Below are positions 1 to 7,860 of a DNA stretch of 64,000 nucleotides, one piece after another; position 1 is the first letter of the stretch, and every line of letters starts with the position of its first letter. The position numbers and the translations under genes are program-made. The notes under the pieces are model-generated. The model worked only from the letters and a program-made list of their open reading frames with translations. It had not been told where the DNA came from and ran no database searches. Origin of the DNA: UBA2030 sp049969475 (GTDB lineage: Bacteria; Bacteroidota; Bacteroidia; Bacteroidales; TTA-H9); contig JBMFOU010000018.1 in assembly GCA_049969475.1 (NCBI GenBank), forward strand, positions 1 to 64,000, given 5' to 3'.

Positions 1-270
1 ATTGCGCCTGGCTGTTTTTATATGTATATCCAGGCAATTGTAGGCTACATTGAGCTTAGCTCCTGTAAACCATTTGTAAAAAGGTTTATCGGAGTCGTCC
101 AGCACACGCTCCCATTTTTTAAACCAGTGTAATTCTTCAGCTCTTCTCTCCCAGAATTTTTCGTAATCCTCATTTGCTTCTTTTTGCAATTCATTCCAGT
201 CCTTGATGTTTGCTTTTTCTTGTACTTCGGTCGAAGGATAATAAACTTCGCCATGTAGAATGTTTTCCAT
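1..270 (-). CDS. acs: Acetyl-CoA synthetase, N-terminal part (runs off the left edge)
   Basis: The first 90 codons of a gene entering the window from the left, with ATG at 270 on the minus strand. The peptide begins MENILHGEVYYPSTEV and contains WFKKWERVLDDS and PFYKWFTGAKLNVAYNCLD. These are hallmarks of the N-terminal cap of acetyl-CoA synthetase (acetate + ATP + CoA to acetyl-CoA), especially the KWFxGGxxN-YNCLD segment. The adenylation core and C-terminal domain lie outside the window. It is tandem with and downstream of the POT transporter, separated by that gene's terminator. Family assignment is strong. Propionyl-CoA synthetase cannot be excluded from the N-terminus alone. Confidence 0.88.
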   Translation of the reverse strand, partial: MENILHGEVYYPSTEVQEKANIKDWNELQKEANEDYEKFWERRAEELHWFKKWERVLDDSDKPFYKWFTGAKLNVAYNCLDIHIKTARRN

Positions 271-344
271 GGATAGTACGGTTTTGGTCACCAGAAATAA
301 CAATTGCGAGAGTAAAGAGGTTCAGGTTCTTGATTTTGTTTTAA

Positions 345-379
345 GTTAAAAGAAAAGCGGGCCCGTAATGAACCCGCTT
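345..379 (-). terminator. Rho-independent terminator of the POT transporter gene
   Basis: On the minus strand a 7-bp GC-rich stem (AAGCGGG/CCCGCTT on the plus strand, 355-361 and 373-379) with an 11-nt loop is followed by the U-rich tract TTTTCTTTT. It lies about 70 bp after the transporter stop codon and before acs, so it should separate the two transcripts. Confidence 0.75.
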
Positions 380-447
380 GGTGAAAAGGATTTTAGGTTT
401 TGAGTTATTATTAACCTGCTCTTACTGGAAAGATGAAGAGACAGTAT

Positions 448-1980
448 TTACTTGGCAACTTTTTCTAACCAACGCAACATTAGGAGCATAGTAATCATCG
501 AGAGGGAACAAGCCACCACGAAAACACTCCAGGTCATCCACAAAGGAACGCTATCATATAGGATAGCCCCGATGAAAAGGAGCTGGTTGCCAATGGCTGT
601 AGCACCCAGCCATCCACCCTGCATGATTCCCTGATACTGCGGAGGAGCTACTTTCGAAACAAAGGAAATTCCCAGGGGACTGATGAAGAGTTCAGCAACA
701 GTGAGGATAAAATAAGTTCCCACCAACAACCAGGGGGTTACGCGCTGAGCATCCGTGAGACCTCCCATGGCCACAACTTCCTGCTTGGAGGGGAGTCCAA
801 TCGAACTCAGGGTCATCAGCAGGTAAGCGGTAGCAGCGATGCCCATACCAATGGCGATTTTCTTTGGGGTGGAGGGTTCCATTCCCCGGGCCCGCAGCCA
901 TCCGAATATTGCCATGATGATGGGAGTTAGCAACACGATAAATAGAGGATTGATAGATTGGAAAATTTCGGCTCCCTTGATCTCTACGATACCCAGATTA
1001 ATAGCTATGCCACTGAGGTTGGTGTAGTCTTTGGCAAAAAAGGTAAGTGTAAGTCCATTTTGGTGAAACGAAAACCAGAAAAAGATAACCACAGCGAATA
1101 CAGCAAACAGAGCATATAAGCGCTGCTTGACTTCTACTGGATCCATTTCTCCTGCTACCTTCACATTTCCTGTTGATTTAACTTTGGGTGCAGGATTGGG
1201 GAATAATTTTTTGTTGACCAGATAAATGGTGAGTGAGATGAGCATAGCTCCGATGGAAAACATGAAAGCATAGTGGAAACCCGTGGTAAATACACTTAGA
1301 TAGCTATTGGCAAATGCAGTGAGGTCACTCACCGGGGTTTTGCTTACTTCCTGAGCCAGGCTCACAAAGCGTTGGCTGGCTTCGGGGGTGAGGGTATTGT
1401 TAAGATGTGCGTAGCATAGTTCGGGGAGGCTGCTGTTGTATTGAAAACCATTGTGCTCGAGCCACCAATTGCGGGTTCCTACGGCAAAGATGGGGGCAAA
1501 CAAAGCCCCTACATTGATAAACATATAGAAAATGGAAAAACCTGAATCGCGCATCTTGCTAAAGTCCGGATTATCATACATCTGGCCAACCAGGGCCTGC
1601 AGATTTCCTTTAAACAATCCATTACCAAATGCAATAGTGAACAGGCCAAACAAAGTGATGACCATCAGTAATGTGCGATGAGGAGAGGGAGTGGGGGTAG
1701 GGAAGGCCAAAATAAAGTATCCTGTGGCCATTACCAGAAGCCCGACCAAAATAGTCCCTTTATAATTGCGGGTTTTATCGGCTATAAGACCTCCCACAAA
1801 AGCCAGAATGTAGATGGAAAAGTAAAAGATGGAATAAATCAGTCCTGCATTTGAACCTGAGAGCCCAAACTTGGCTTGCAGGAACAACACCAGGATAGCC
1901 ATCATGGTGTAAAAACCAAAGCGCTCACCCATATTGGCGAGTGCGGCAGCAAGTAATCCTCTGGGATGATTTTTCAGCAT
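448..1980 (-). CDS. Proton-dependent oligopeptide transporter (POT/PTR2 family MFS)
   Basis: A 510-residue inner-membrane protein with about 12 hydrophobic segments. Residues 17-26 (MGERFGFYTM) match the POT family ExxERFxYY motif on helix 1, which is involved in proton coupling. Downstream come GGLIADK and a conserved GNGLFKGNLQ segment on helix 4. The central charged stretch (KVKSTGNVKVAGEMDP) is the usual cytoplasmic linker between the two six-helix halves. The expected role is proton-driven uptake of di- and tripeptides, which fits a host that also encodes secreted peptidases such as the S46 enzyme in this window. A perfect TAnnTTTG promoter lies 39-46 bp upstream and a terminator lies downstream, so it is probably monocistronic. 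Confidence 0.92.
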   Translation of the reverse strand: MLKNHPRGLLAAALANMGERFGFYTMMAILVLFLQAKFGLSGSNAGLIYSIFYFSIYILAFVGGLIADKTRNYKGTILVGLLVMATGYFILAFPTPTPSPHRTLLMVITLFGLFTIAFGNGLFKGNLQALVGQMYDNPDFSKMRDSGFSIFYMFINVGALFAPIFAVGTRNWWLEHNGFQYNSSLPELCYAHLNNTLTPEASQRFVSLAQEVSKTPVSDLTAFANSYLSVFTTGFHYAFMFSIGAMLISLTIYLVNKKLFPNPAPKVKSTGNVKVAGEMDPVEVKQRLYALFAVFAVVIFFWFSFHQNGLTLTFFAKDYTNLSGIAINLGIVEIKGAEIFQSINPLFIVLLTPIIMAIFGWLRARGMEPSTPKKIAIGMGIAATAYLLMTLSSIGLPSKQEVVAMGGLTDAQRVTPWLLVGTYFILTVAELFISPLGISFVSKVAPPQYQGIMQGGWLGATAIGNQLLFIGAILYDSVPLWMTWSVFVVACSLSMITMLLMLRWLEKVAK

Positions 1981-2018
1981 AGACGAGTTTGTTTTATTAT
2001 GAATCAGGTCTTGTGGGG

Positions 2019-2026
2019 CAAATATA
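2019..2026 (-). promoter_or_regulatory. -7 promoter element (TATATTTG) for the POT transporter
   Basis: A perfect Bacteroidota TAnnTTTG element on the minus strand. The predicted transcript start is near 2014, leaving a leader of about 34 nt before the ATG at 1980. Confidence 0.65.
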
Positions 2027-2093
2027 TGTTTTTTCTTCGTCTTTAAAAGCCAGGCTTAATCAGGCTGTCTTTATTTAACTTCAAGGAAACATG

Positions 2094-2101
2094 TAACTTT
2101 G
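2094..2101 (+). promoter_or_regulatory. -7 promoter element (TAACTTTG) for the zinc peptidase lipoprotein
   Basis: A perfect TAnnTTTG element with a TTTA -33-like box 20 bp upstream (2070-2073). It overlaps the TTG at 2099 that would otherwise extend the reading frame, so it decides the start in favour of ATG 2126. Confidence 0.7.
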
Positions 2102-2125
2102 CCTAATAACCTAAAATCAGCCCTT

Positions 2126-4174
2126 ATGCGAAACATATATCTTCTTGGAATCATGTTTATTGCATTGGCATTTTTTTCGTGCACACCTAAGCAGGACAAG
2201 CCTGCTACCTTTATTACCGATAAAACCCTCACAGCCACTTTGGATAGCCTGGTAGCCCGCTGGGGCGATGCTTCTAAAGAAAGAATGCAAAAAGGGGTGA
2301 GGCAGGCGGCTGCCCTATGGACTTCTGCCGATGGGACCGAGTCGGATTTTATGAAGTTTTGCCTAGAGCATTATGCCGGCAATGACAGCCTTCGCCAGCA
2401 GCTATTCAACAAACTGTCTTATGGCTTTGAAATGCTGAATGGCTATTTCCTTTTGCTTACTAAAGAATTGATGCGTCCGCTTCACCTCGATTGGGGCCCG
2501 GTAACCCCTGTGGATGAACTATTTGGAGGTTTCAATGCCGGAGCTCATCTTACCGAAGACCTGTTTGCAAACAAAATTGCGTTTATCACGATTTTGAACT
2601 TTCCCTATTATAGCCTTCAGGAAAAAAAGGAGCTGGGGCCTTCGTGGAGCCGCCTGGAGTGGGCTTATGCACGTATGGGTGATATGTTTACCAGTCGTGT
2701 CCCGGCCGAGTTGATTCAAAACTTCACCACCGCCAACACTGCTGCCGACACCTATATCAGCGAATACAACATTTACCTGGGTAATCTGAGGAACAAAAAG
2801 GGTGAAACCTTATTCCCCAAAGACCTCAAACTTATCAGCCATTGGGGCCTGCGCGATGAAATTAAGGCGCGTTATGCCGATGGACCTCAGGGCCTGGAGC
2901 GCCAGCAGATGATCTATCAGGTTATGAAACGTATTATCGACCAAAGCATACCCGAAAAGATTATCAACAGCGACAAGTATCAATGGAATCCTTTCACTAA
3001 TGAGGTGAAGGAGAATGGCCAACCCATAACCGCAAGTGCCGAGCCCGACGTTCGTTATCAGCATGTAATCAATCAGTTTAACGCCCTCAGGGCCATGGAC
3101 CCTTACACTCCTGCTATGCCCACTTTCATTCAGCGCAAATTCGAGGGCGAATTCGAAGTACCGGTGGATGAAGTAGAAAAGCTTTTCACCGAATTGCTCT
3201 CCTCTCCAGAGGTGAAGCAGACCGCTCAACTAATCAGTCAGCGACTGGGCCGACCGCTGGAACCCTTCGATATCTGGTACGATGGTTTTAAGGCCCGTAG
3301 CAGCATTCCTTCCGAAAAGCTGGATGCTATCACAACCCGTCGCTTTGCCAATGCTGAGGCCTTTGCCAGAGAAATACCGGCCATTTTGACCTCTCTGGGA
3401 TGGTCGAAAGAAAAAGCCGAGTTTTTTGCTCAAAGAATACAGGTGGAGAATTCAAGAGGAGCTGGCCATGCCTGGGGAGGCGAGATGCACAAAGACAATG
3501 CATTGCTGCGCACCCGCATCCCTGCCGGCGGAATGAACTATAAAGGATTTAATATTGCCATGCACGAATTTGGACACACCGTCGAACAAACCATTACGCT
3601 CCACGACGTTGATTACTATACTTTGCATGGTGTGCCTAATACATCATTTACCGAAGCGCTGGCCTTTGTATTTCAGAAGCGCGATCTCGATGTATTGGGA
3701 ATGAAGGAAACCAATCCTGAAAAAGAATACCTGCAAACCCTCGATAATCTATGGTCTTGTTATGAAATTATGGGTGTATCGTTGGTTGATATCCGTCTGT
3801 GGAAATGGCTGTATGAGCATCCTGAGGCCAATGCCGCCCAGGTGAAAGAGGCTGTAATAAGCATTGCCAAAGAGGTATGGAATCAGTTTTTTGCCGATAG
3901 CTTCGGAAAGAAAGATGAACCCATTCTGGCCATCTATTCGCACATGATTGATAATCCTTTATATCTCTCGGCTTATCCCATGGGTCATCTCATTGAATTC
4001 CAGCTCGAGAAACAGCTGAAAGGGAAAGTATTTGCCGATGAGATTCAGCGTATTTATAGTCAGGGTCGGCTTATCCCTGATTTGTGGTTGAAAAATGGCA
4101 CGGGAGAGGGACTCTCGGTGAAGCCTTTACTTGAGGCTTCGCGAGAAGCTTTAGCTTTTTTGAAAAATAAATAA
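2126..4174 (+). CDS. Putative zinc metallopeptidase lipoprotein, M3-like gluzincin
   Basis: A 682-residue protein with a lipoprotein signal ending in the lipobox AFFSC (Cys19), so it is probably lipid-anchored in the envelope. The zinc site is HEFGH at residues 480-484, with a TEALAFVFQ segment placing a third ligand candidate, Glu510, exactly 30 residues after the first His. That is the spacing of the M3 (thimet oligopeptidase) family. The conserved HGVPNTSFTEA stretch lies between. The rest of the sequence does not look like classical M3, so I call it a divergent M3-clan peptidase. ATG 2126 is chosen over the in-frame TTG at 2099 because the promoter occupies that codon and the lipoprotein signal starts here. 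The trmJ-like gene follows after 5 nt and is likely co-transcribed. Confidence 0.8.
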   Translation: MRNIYLLGIMFIALAFFSCTPKQDKPATFITDKTLTATLDSLVARWGDASKERMQKGVRQAAALWTSADGTESDFMKFCLEHYAGNDSLRQQLFNKLSYGFEMLNGYFLLLTKELMRPLHLDWGPVTPVDELFGGFNAGAHLTEDLFANKIAFITILNFPYYSLQEKKELGPSWSRLEWAYARMGDMFTSRVPAELIQNFTTANTAADTYISEYNIYLGNLRNKKGETLFPKDLKLISHWGLRDEIKARYADGPQGLERQQMIYQVMKRIIDQSIPEKIINSDKYQWNPFTNEVKENGQPITASAEPDVRYQHVINQFNALRAMDPYTPAMPTFIQRKFEGEFEVPVDEVEKLFTELLSSPEVKQTAQLISQRLGRPLEPFDIWYDGFKARSSIPSEKLDAITTRRFANAEAFAREIPAILTSLGWSKEKAEFFAQRIQVENSRGAGHAWGGEMHKDNALLRTRIPAGGMNYKGFNIAMHEFGHTVEQTITLHDVDYYTLHGVPNTSFTEALAFVFQKRDLDVLGMKETNPEKEYLQTLDNLWSCYEIMGVSLVDIRLWKWLYEHPEANAAQVKEAVISIAKEVWNQFFADSFGKKDEPILAIYSHMIDNPLYLSAYPMGHLIEFQLEKQLKGKVFADEIQRIYSQGRLIPDLWLKNGTGEGLSVKPLLEASREALAFLKNK

Positions 4175-4179
4175 GATTG

Positions 4180-4884
4180 ATGGCTTTAAAAATCAGTTTT
4201 ATTCTGGTGGAGCCGGCTGTCCCCGGCAATGTGGGGGCAGCCGCGCGGGCCATCAAGACCATGGGATTTAGCGATTTGCGATTGGTAAACCCTTGCGACC
4301 ATTTAAGTCAGGAGGCTCGGCTGCTGGCTCATGCTTCAAACGAAATTCTTGAAAACGCCCTGGTTTTTAGTTCGTTGCAGGAAGCCTTGGCTGATATCGA
4401 TTTCTCGGTGGCTACCTCAGCCAAGCGACGAAATGTAAAGGAAGACATCATTTTAAGCTACAACCTGCCGGAGTTTATTCGTAAAAAGGATGATGCCATC
4501 CACCATCTGGCTGTGGTATTCGGACGGGAAGAAAGCGGGCTTACCAACGAAGAAATCAACCTCTGTCATCGCATATCTAAAGTGCCTCTGCAAACGTATT
4601 ATCCCTCCCTGAACCTGGCGCAAAGTGTGATGATTTATGCCTATGAATTGAGCGAATTCAGCATCACAGGCCTAAAAGATAAAAAACATCATCCGGCAGG
4701 GGAAGCCAGTGTGTCGGCTATGCTCCATCGTACAAAACTATTACTCCATCATCTCGATCTGGGCCCCAATCGGCTGATCCACGGCCGAATTATGGAACGA
4801 CTTACCGAGCTTGGCCACGACGACATCAATCTCATTCATTCTGTAACCGGAAAATTGTTGGAGGCATTAGGAATTAGAGAGTAA
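4180..4884 (+). CDS. trmJ: TrmH/SpoU-family RNA 2'-O-methyltransferase, TrmJ-like
   Basis: A 234-residue SPOUT methyltransferase. The N-terminus ILVEPAVPGNVGAAARAIKTMG is the typical TrmJ/LasT opening, and residues around 105-150 contain VVFGREESGLTNEE and the knot motif SLNLAQSVMIYAYEL that binds S-adenosylmethionine. TrmJ methylates the ribose of tRNA position 32. The C-terminal 70 residues form the helical extension seen in TrmJ proteins. ATG 4180 is preferred to the TTG three bases before it. It sits 5 nt after the peptidase stop and shares its promoter. The exact substrate (tRNA 32 or another site) is inferred from family. Confidence 0.85.
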   Translation: MALKISFILVEPAVPGNVGAAARAIKTMGFSDLRLVNPCDHLSQEARLLAHASNEILENALVFSSLQEALADIDFSVATSAKRRNVKEDIILSYNLPEFIRKKDDAIHHLAVVFGREESGLTNEEINLCHRISKVPLQTYYPSLNLAQSVMIYAYELSEFSITGLKDKKHHPAGEASVSAMLHRTKLLLHHLDLGPNRLIHGRIMERLTELGHDDINLIHSVTGKLLEALGIRE

Positions 4885-4990
4885 CTGCAGCTTTACGGTT
4901 TATTGATGTGTGCTTAATGACTTTCAATCATGATTGTCAGTGAGATTTTTTTAATACTTTGATGTATAGTGTTTTACACAAGGAGGTAAC

Positions 4991-5020
4991 AAAAAACGGC
5001 TGTCGGGATGCGACAGCCGT
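4991..5020 (-). terminator. Strong terminator of the deoxyhypusine-synthase-like gene
   Basis: A perfect 10-bp stem (ACGGCTGTCG/CGACAGCCGT) with a 5-nt loop, followed on the minus strand by six T residues. It lies 27 bp beyond the stop codon of the minus-strand gene at 5047-6060. Confidence 0.9.
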
Positions 5021-5046
5021 GTGTGTAATTCTTTGATGCGCAGTAT

Positions 5047-6060
5047 TTAGAAAATCTTAGCCCACTCGTATTTTTTGCGGTTTTTCCAATGACCGGACAG
5101 GTAGGCATAGTTAACTATAAGGGGTACTACCGTAGTTGCTTCGGCATATACCATTTGTTCGAACACAGTATCAACTTTACCCCATGAGGAAGCTTCTTTG
5201 AGGGTAGAGCTGGAGCAAGCGCCATCCCTTACATCAGCTACGGTAATCTGAATGGCGTATTTATGCATGGGGACATCGAATCCCAGCACTTCTGCACAAA
5301 CTACCGTATCCTGAGCAAAATTCTTGGGAACACCACCACCAACCATGAAGAGTCCGGTTTCGCCTGCTTTGAGTTTAATCATGGTAAGCTCCCTGAAATC
5401 TTTTACTGAGTCGATGGTAACATGGCGGTCTGGATTTTCCCACTGATGTTTCACCAGTCCGAAGCCTGCACTGCTGTCGCTAAAGGCAGGACAGAAGATG
5501 GGTACGTTGTGTTCGTAGGCCAGTTGCACCAATGAGTTAGGCTTTTTAGCATGCTGGGTGAGGTAGCGGCCCATTTCGCGGATAAACTCCCGGGATGAGT
5601 AAGGACGAGGTTCCATACTGTCGGCAATATGTTTGATGGCTAAGTCGCATTGCTGGAGTTCTTCCTCGTCGATGTAGGTGTCATAAATACGGTCTATATA
5701 GTTGTTGCGCAGCATTTTGTCGTCGATATTGGGCGTACCCTTGTAATGCTTAAATCCCAGGGCTTCGAAGAAATCCATATCTACAATGCTGGCACCGGTG
5801 GCAACAATGGCATCCACCATGTTGTAGCGGATCATATCTGCATATACCTGCATGCAGCCACCAGCACTGGTGCTTCCTGCAAGGGTGAGAATCACAGAGC
5901 AGTTCTCGTCGCTCAGCATGCGGTTGAAAATATCAGCAGCACTGGCCGTGTCGCGCGAAGAAAATGACATGTCACGCATAGCATCGATCAGTGCACGTCC
6001 GTCGAATGTGGTAATATCGATGTGTTTTACCACGTTTTTTAAGAGGTCCTTTTTTTCCAT
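5047..6060 (-). CDS. Deoxyhypusine-synthase-like protein
   Basis: A 337-residue protein of the deoxyhypusine synthase fold (NAD-dependent aminobutyl transfer from spermidine). Visible features are the NAD-binding LTLAGSTSAGG and VDAIVATGAS segments near the N-terminus, the PIFCPAFSDSSAG block in the middle, and EASSWGKVDT near the C-terminus. Lys295 in the last aligns with the catalytic lysine of the SWGK motif. Bacteria lack eIF5A, so the acceptor is not known from sequence; relatives can act as homospermidine synthases. It lies directly downstream of arginine decarboxylase, which suggests a polyamine role, although it also has its own promoter at 6127-6134. It ends at a strong terminator. 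Confidence 0.87.
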   Translation of the reverse strand: MEKKDLLKNVVKHIDITTFDGRALIDAMRDMSFSSRDTASAADIFNRMLSDENCSVILTLAGSTSAGGCMQVYADMIRYNMVDAIVATGASIVDMDFFEALGFKHYKGTPNIDDKMLRNNYIDRIYDTYIDEEELQQCDLAIKHIADSMEPRPYSSREFIREMGRYLTQHAKKPNSLVQLAYEHNVPIFCPAFSDSSAGFGLVKHQWENPDRHVTIDSVKDFRELTMIKLKAGETGLFMVGGGVPKNFAQDTVVCAEVLGFDVPMHKYAIQITVADVRDGACSSSTLKEASSWGKVDTVFEQMVYAEATTVVPLIVNYAYLSGHWKNRKKYEWAKIF

Positions 6061-6126
6061 TACTATGTATATGTTGTTGTGAGATGAATGAATCAGATAG
6101 GGTTGAAACAGGCCGGATTAGGCCCG

Positions 6127-6134
6127 CAAAATTA
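6127..6134 (-). promoter_or_regulatory. -7 promoter element (TAATTTTG) for the deoxyhypusine-synthase-like gene
   Basis: A perfect TAnnTTTG on the minus strand in the 139-bp gap after arginine decarboxylase. The predicted leader is about 60 nt. Confidence 0.6.
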
Positions 6135-6199
6135 CATCATTTAATTGAACTTGTTTTAATTAGTTGCTTTTCAGCAAAAGCAGCAAAGAATCCGACTGA

Positions 6200-7594
6200 T
6201 CAGAATCCCAGGATCTTGAGCATGCTCTTGTAGCTCTGTTCCTTAGCGAAAAGCTTGGTATAGTATTCACCATTTTCGTCTACATCAATAATCACATGTT
6301 TAGGAGCTGGTATCAGGCAATGTTGTAAGCCGCCGTAGCCTGAGAGTGATTCCTGGTATGCCCCCATGTGGAAAAATCCGATATATTGTTCCTGCTCGGG
6401 GACAATTTTGGGAAGAAACACTGCGTTGGAGTGCGCTTCAGCATTATAGAAATCCTGGCTGTCGCAGGTGAGGCCTCCCAGATGTACACGCTGATATTCC
6501 GAATTCCAGTTGTTGATAGCCAGCAAAATATAGCGTTGATTGATGGCCCAGGTATCGGGTAGGGTAGTCATAAATGACCCGTCTATCATGTTCCAGAGCT
6601 CACGGTCGTTCTGCTGTTTCTGGTTTACAATGCTATAGAGCATGGCCCCACTTTCGCCTACGGTGTAGGTGCCAAACTCGGTGAAGATATCGGGCTCGGG
6701 AACTCCCTGCTGTGCACAGGTGTTCTTTATCTGCATTACGATTTCTTCAGCCATGTATTCATAGTCGTAATTGAATTCCAAAGAATTCTTGATGGGAAAA
6801 CCTCCGCCGATATTCAACGAATCCAGTTCGGGGCAAATCTTTTTTAGTTCACAATAAAGATTGACTGCTTTTAGCAGTTCGTTCCAATAGTAGGCCGTGT
6901 CTTTAATCCCGGTATTTATAAAGAAATGGAGCATTTTCAGCTCAAAAAGCGGGTTGTTTTGTATCTTTTCTTGATAGTAAGGAATAATTTCGTTGTAGCG
7001 AATACCCAGCCTCGAAGTGTAAAACTGAAACTGGGGTTCTTCTTCGGTAGCAATGCGGATACCCAGCTTGGTTTTGCGCTTAAGACCAGCCTCGATATAT
7101 TTATCCAGCTCAAATTTGTTGTCGAGCACCGGAATGGTATTCTCAAAACCGTTGTGGATAATATTTACAATGTTTTCGATATATTGAGGTCGTTTAAATC
7201 CATTGCAAATGATGTAATTGTCCTTTTGAAAAATACCTTGATTGTGCAATTCCTCTACAATATTAATATCGAAGGCTGAGGAAGTCTCTAGGTGTACATC
7301 GTTTTTAAGCACCTCTTCCAGCACAAACGAGAAGTGATTGCTCTTGGTACAATAGCAATAATGGTACTCGCCATTGTAATCGGCTTTGGCCATAGCCACA
7401 TTAAAATTGATTCTGGCTTTCTGGATCTGACTTGAAATTTTGGGTAAATACGTAAGCCGAACAGGGGTTCCGTACTGCTTGATGATGTCCATCAGGGGAA
7501 TATTATTCCAATAAAGTTCATCATCAATGACGTTGAAATCTTCCTGAGGAAATTCAAAAGTCTGCTGAATGAGGTCGATGTACTTGTTTTTCAT
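6200..7594 (-). CDS. speA: Biosynthetic-type arginine decarboxylase (PLP, fold III)
   Basis: A 464-residue alanine-racemase-fold decarboxylase (arginine to agmatine, first step of polyamine synthesis). The PLP lysine is Lys84 in YCYCTKSNHF. Further marks are LETSSAFDINIV, the LNIGGGFPIK glycine-rich phosphate-binding loop, and HMGAYQESLSGYGG near the C-terminus. At 464 residues it is much shorter than the roughly 630-660-residue SpeA of E. coli, but it resembles the compact form common in Bacteroidota. The frame is open for 28 further codons upstream, but the promoter at 7665-7672 lies within that extension, so the start at ATG 7594 is chosen. Diaminopimelate or ornithine decarboxylase are alternatives; family resemblance favours arginine. 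Confidence 0.85.
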   Translation of the reverse strand: MKNKYIDLIQQTFEFPQEDFNVIDDELYWNNIPLMDIIKQYGTPVRLTYLPKISSQIQKARINFNVAMAKADYNGEYHYCYCTKSNHFSFVLEEVLKNDVHLETSSAFDINIVEELHNQGIFQKDNYIICNGFKRPQYIENIVNIIHNGFENTIPVLDNKFELDKYIEAGLKRKTKLGIRIATEEEPQFQFYTSRLGIRYNEIIPYYQEKIQNNPLFELKMLHFFINTGIKDTAYYWNELLKAVNLYCELKKICPELDSLNIGGGFPIKNSLEFNYDYEYMAEEIVMQIKNTCAQQGVPEPDIFTEFGTYTVGESGAMLYSIVNQKQQNDRELWNMIDGSFMTTLPDTWAINQRYILLAINNWNSEYQRVHLGGLTCDSQDFYNAEAHSNAVFLPKIVPEQEQYIGFFHMGAYQESLSGYGGLQHCLIPAPKHVIIDVDENGEYYTKLFAKEQSYKSMLKILGF

Positions 7595-7664
7595 TTTGCG
7601 CTTTAGGTAAATTAGTTTGACGTCATTGGGCAAATCCGGATAACCTGGATTTTGAAAAGGGGAG

Positions 7665-7672
7665 CAAAAGTA
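7665..7672 (-). promoter_or_regulatory. -7 promoter element (TACTTTTG) for arginine decarboxylase
   Basis: A perfect TAnnTTTG on the minus strand. It lies inside a possible upstream extension of the reading frame and so fixes the start at 7594, with a leader of about 66 nt. Confidence 0.65.
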
Positions 7673-7860
7673 ATACAATTACACATACCTTGAGCCTTTT
7701 GGGTAAAAAATTTTTAGGGATTTAAAATATTGATCTACAATATTAAGATTAAAAATTCCGCAAATTATATCGATGTTTTGCGGAATTCAGTGGAATAAAT
7801 GATGTAAAATTTAAGTAATCCGGATGTGAAAAAAATAAACTATCCGGGTGAGATGAATAG

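Noticed and set aside
2810..3229. A 139-codon antisense reading frame inside the zinc peptidase gene
   Set aside because: It is fully covered by a well-supported gene on the other strand, has no promoter, and its composition is that of a shadow frame.
4925..4956. Palindrome CAATCATGATTG followed by a T-run after the trmJ-like gene, as a possible plus-strand terminator
   Set aside because: The hairpin could form only about 4 bp with a tight loop and the T-run is separated from it by about 10 bases, so it is too weak to annotate.
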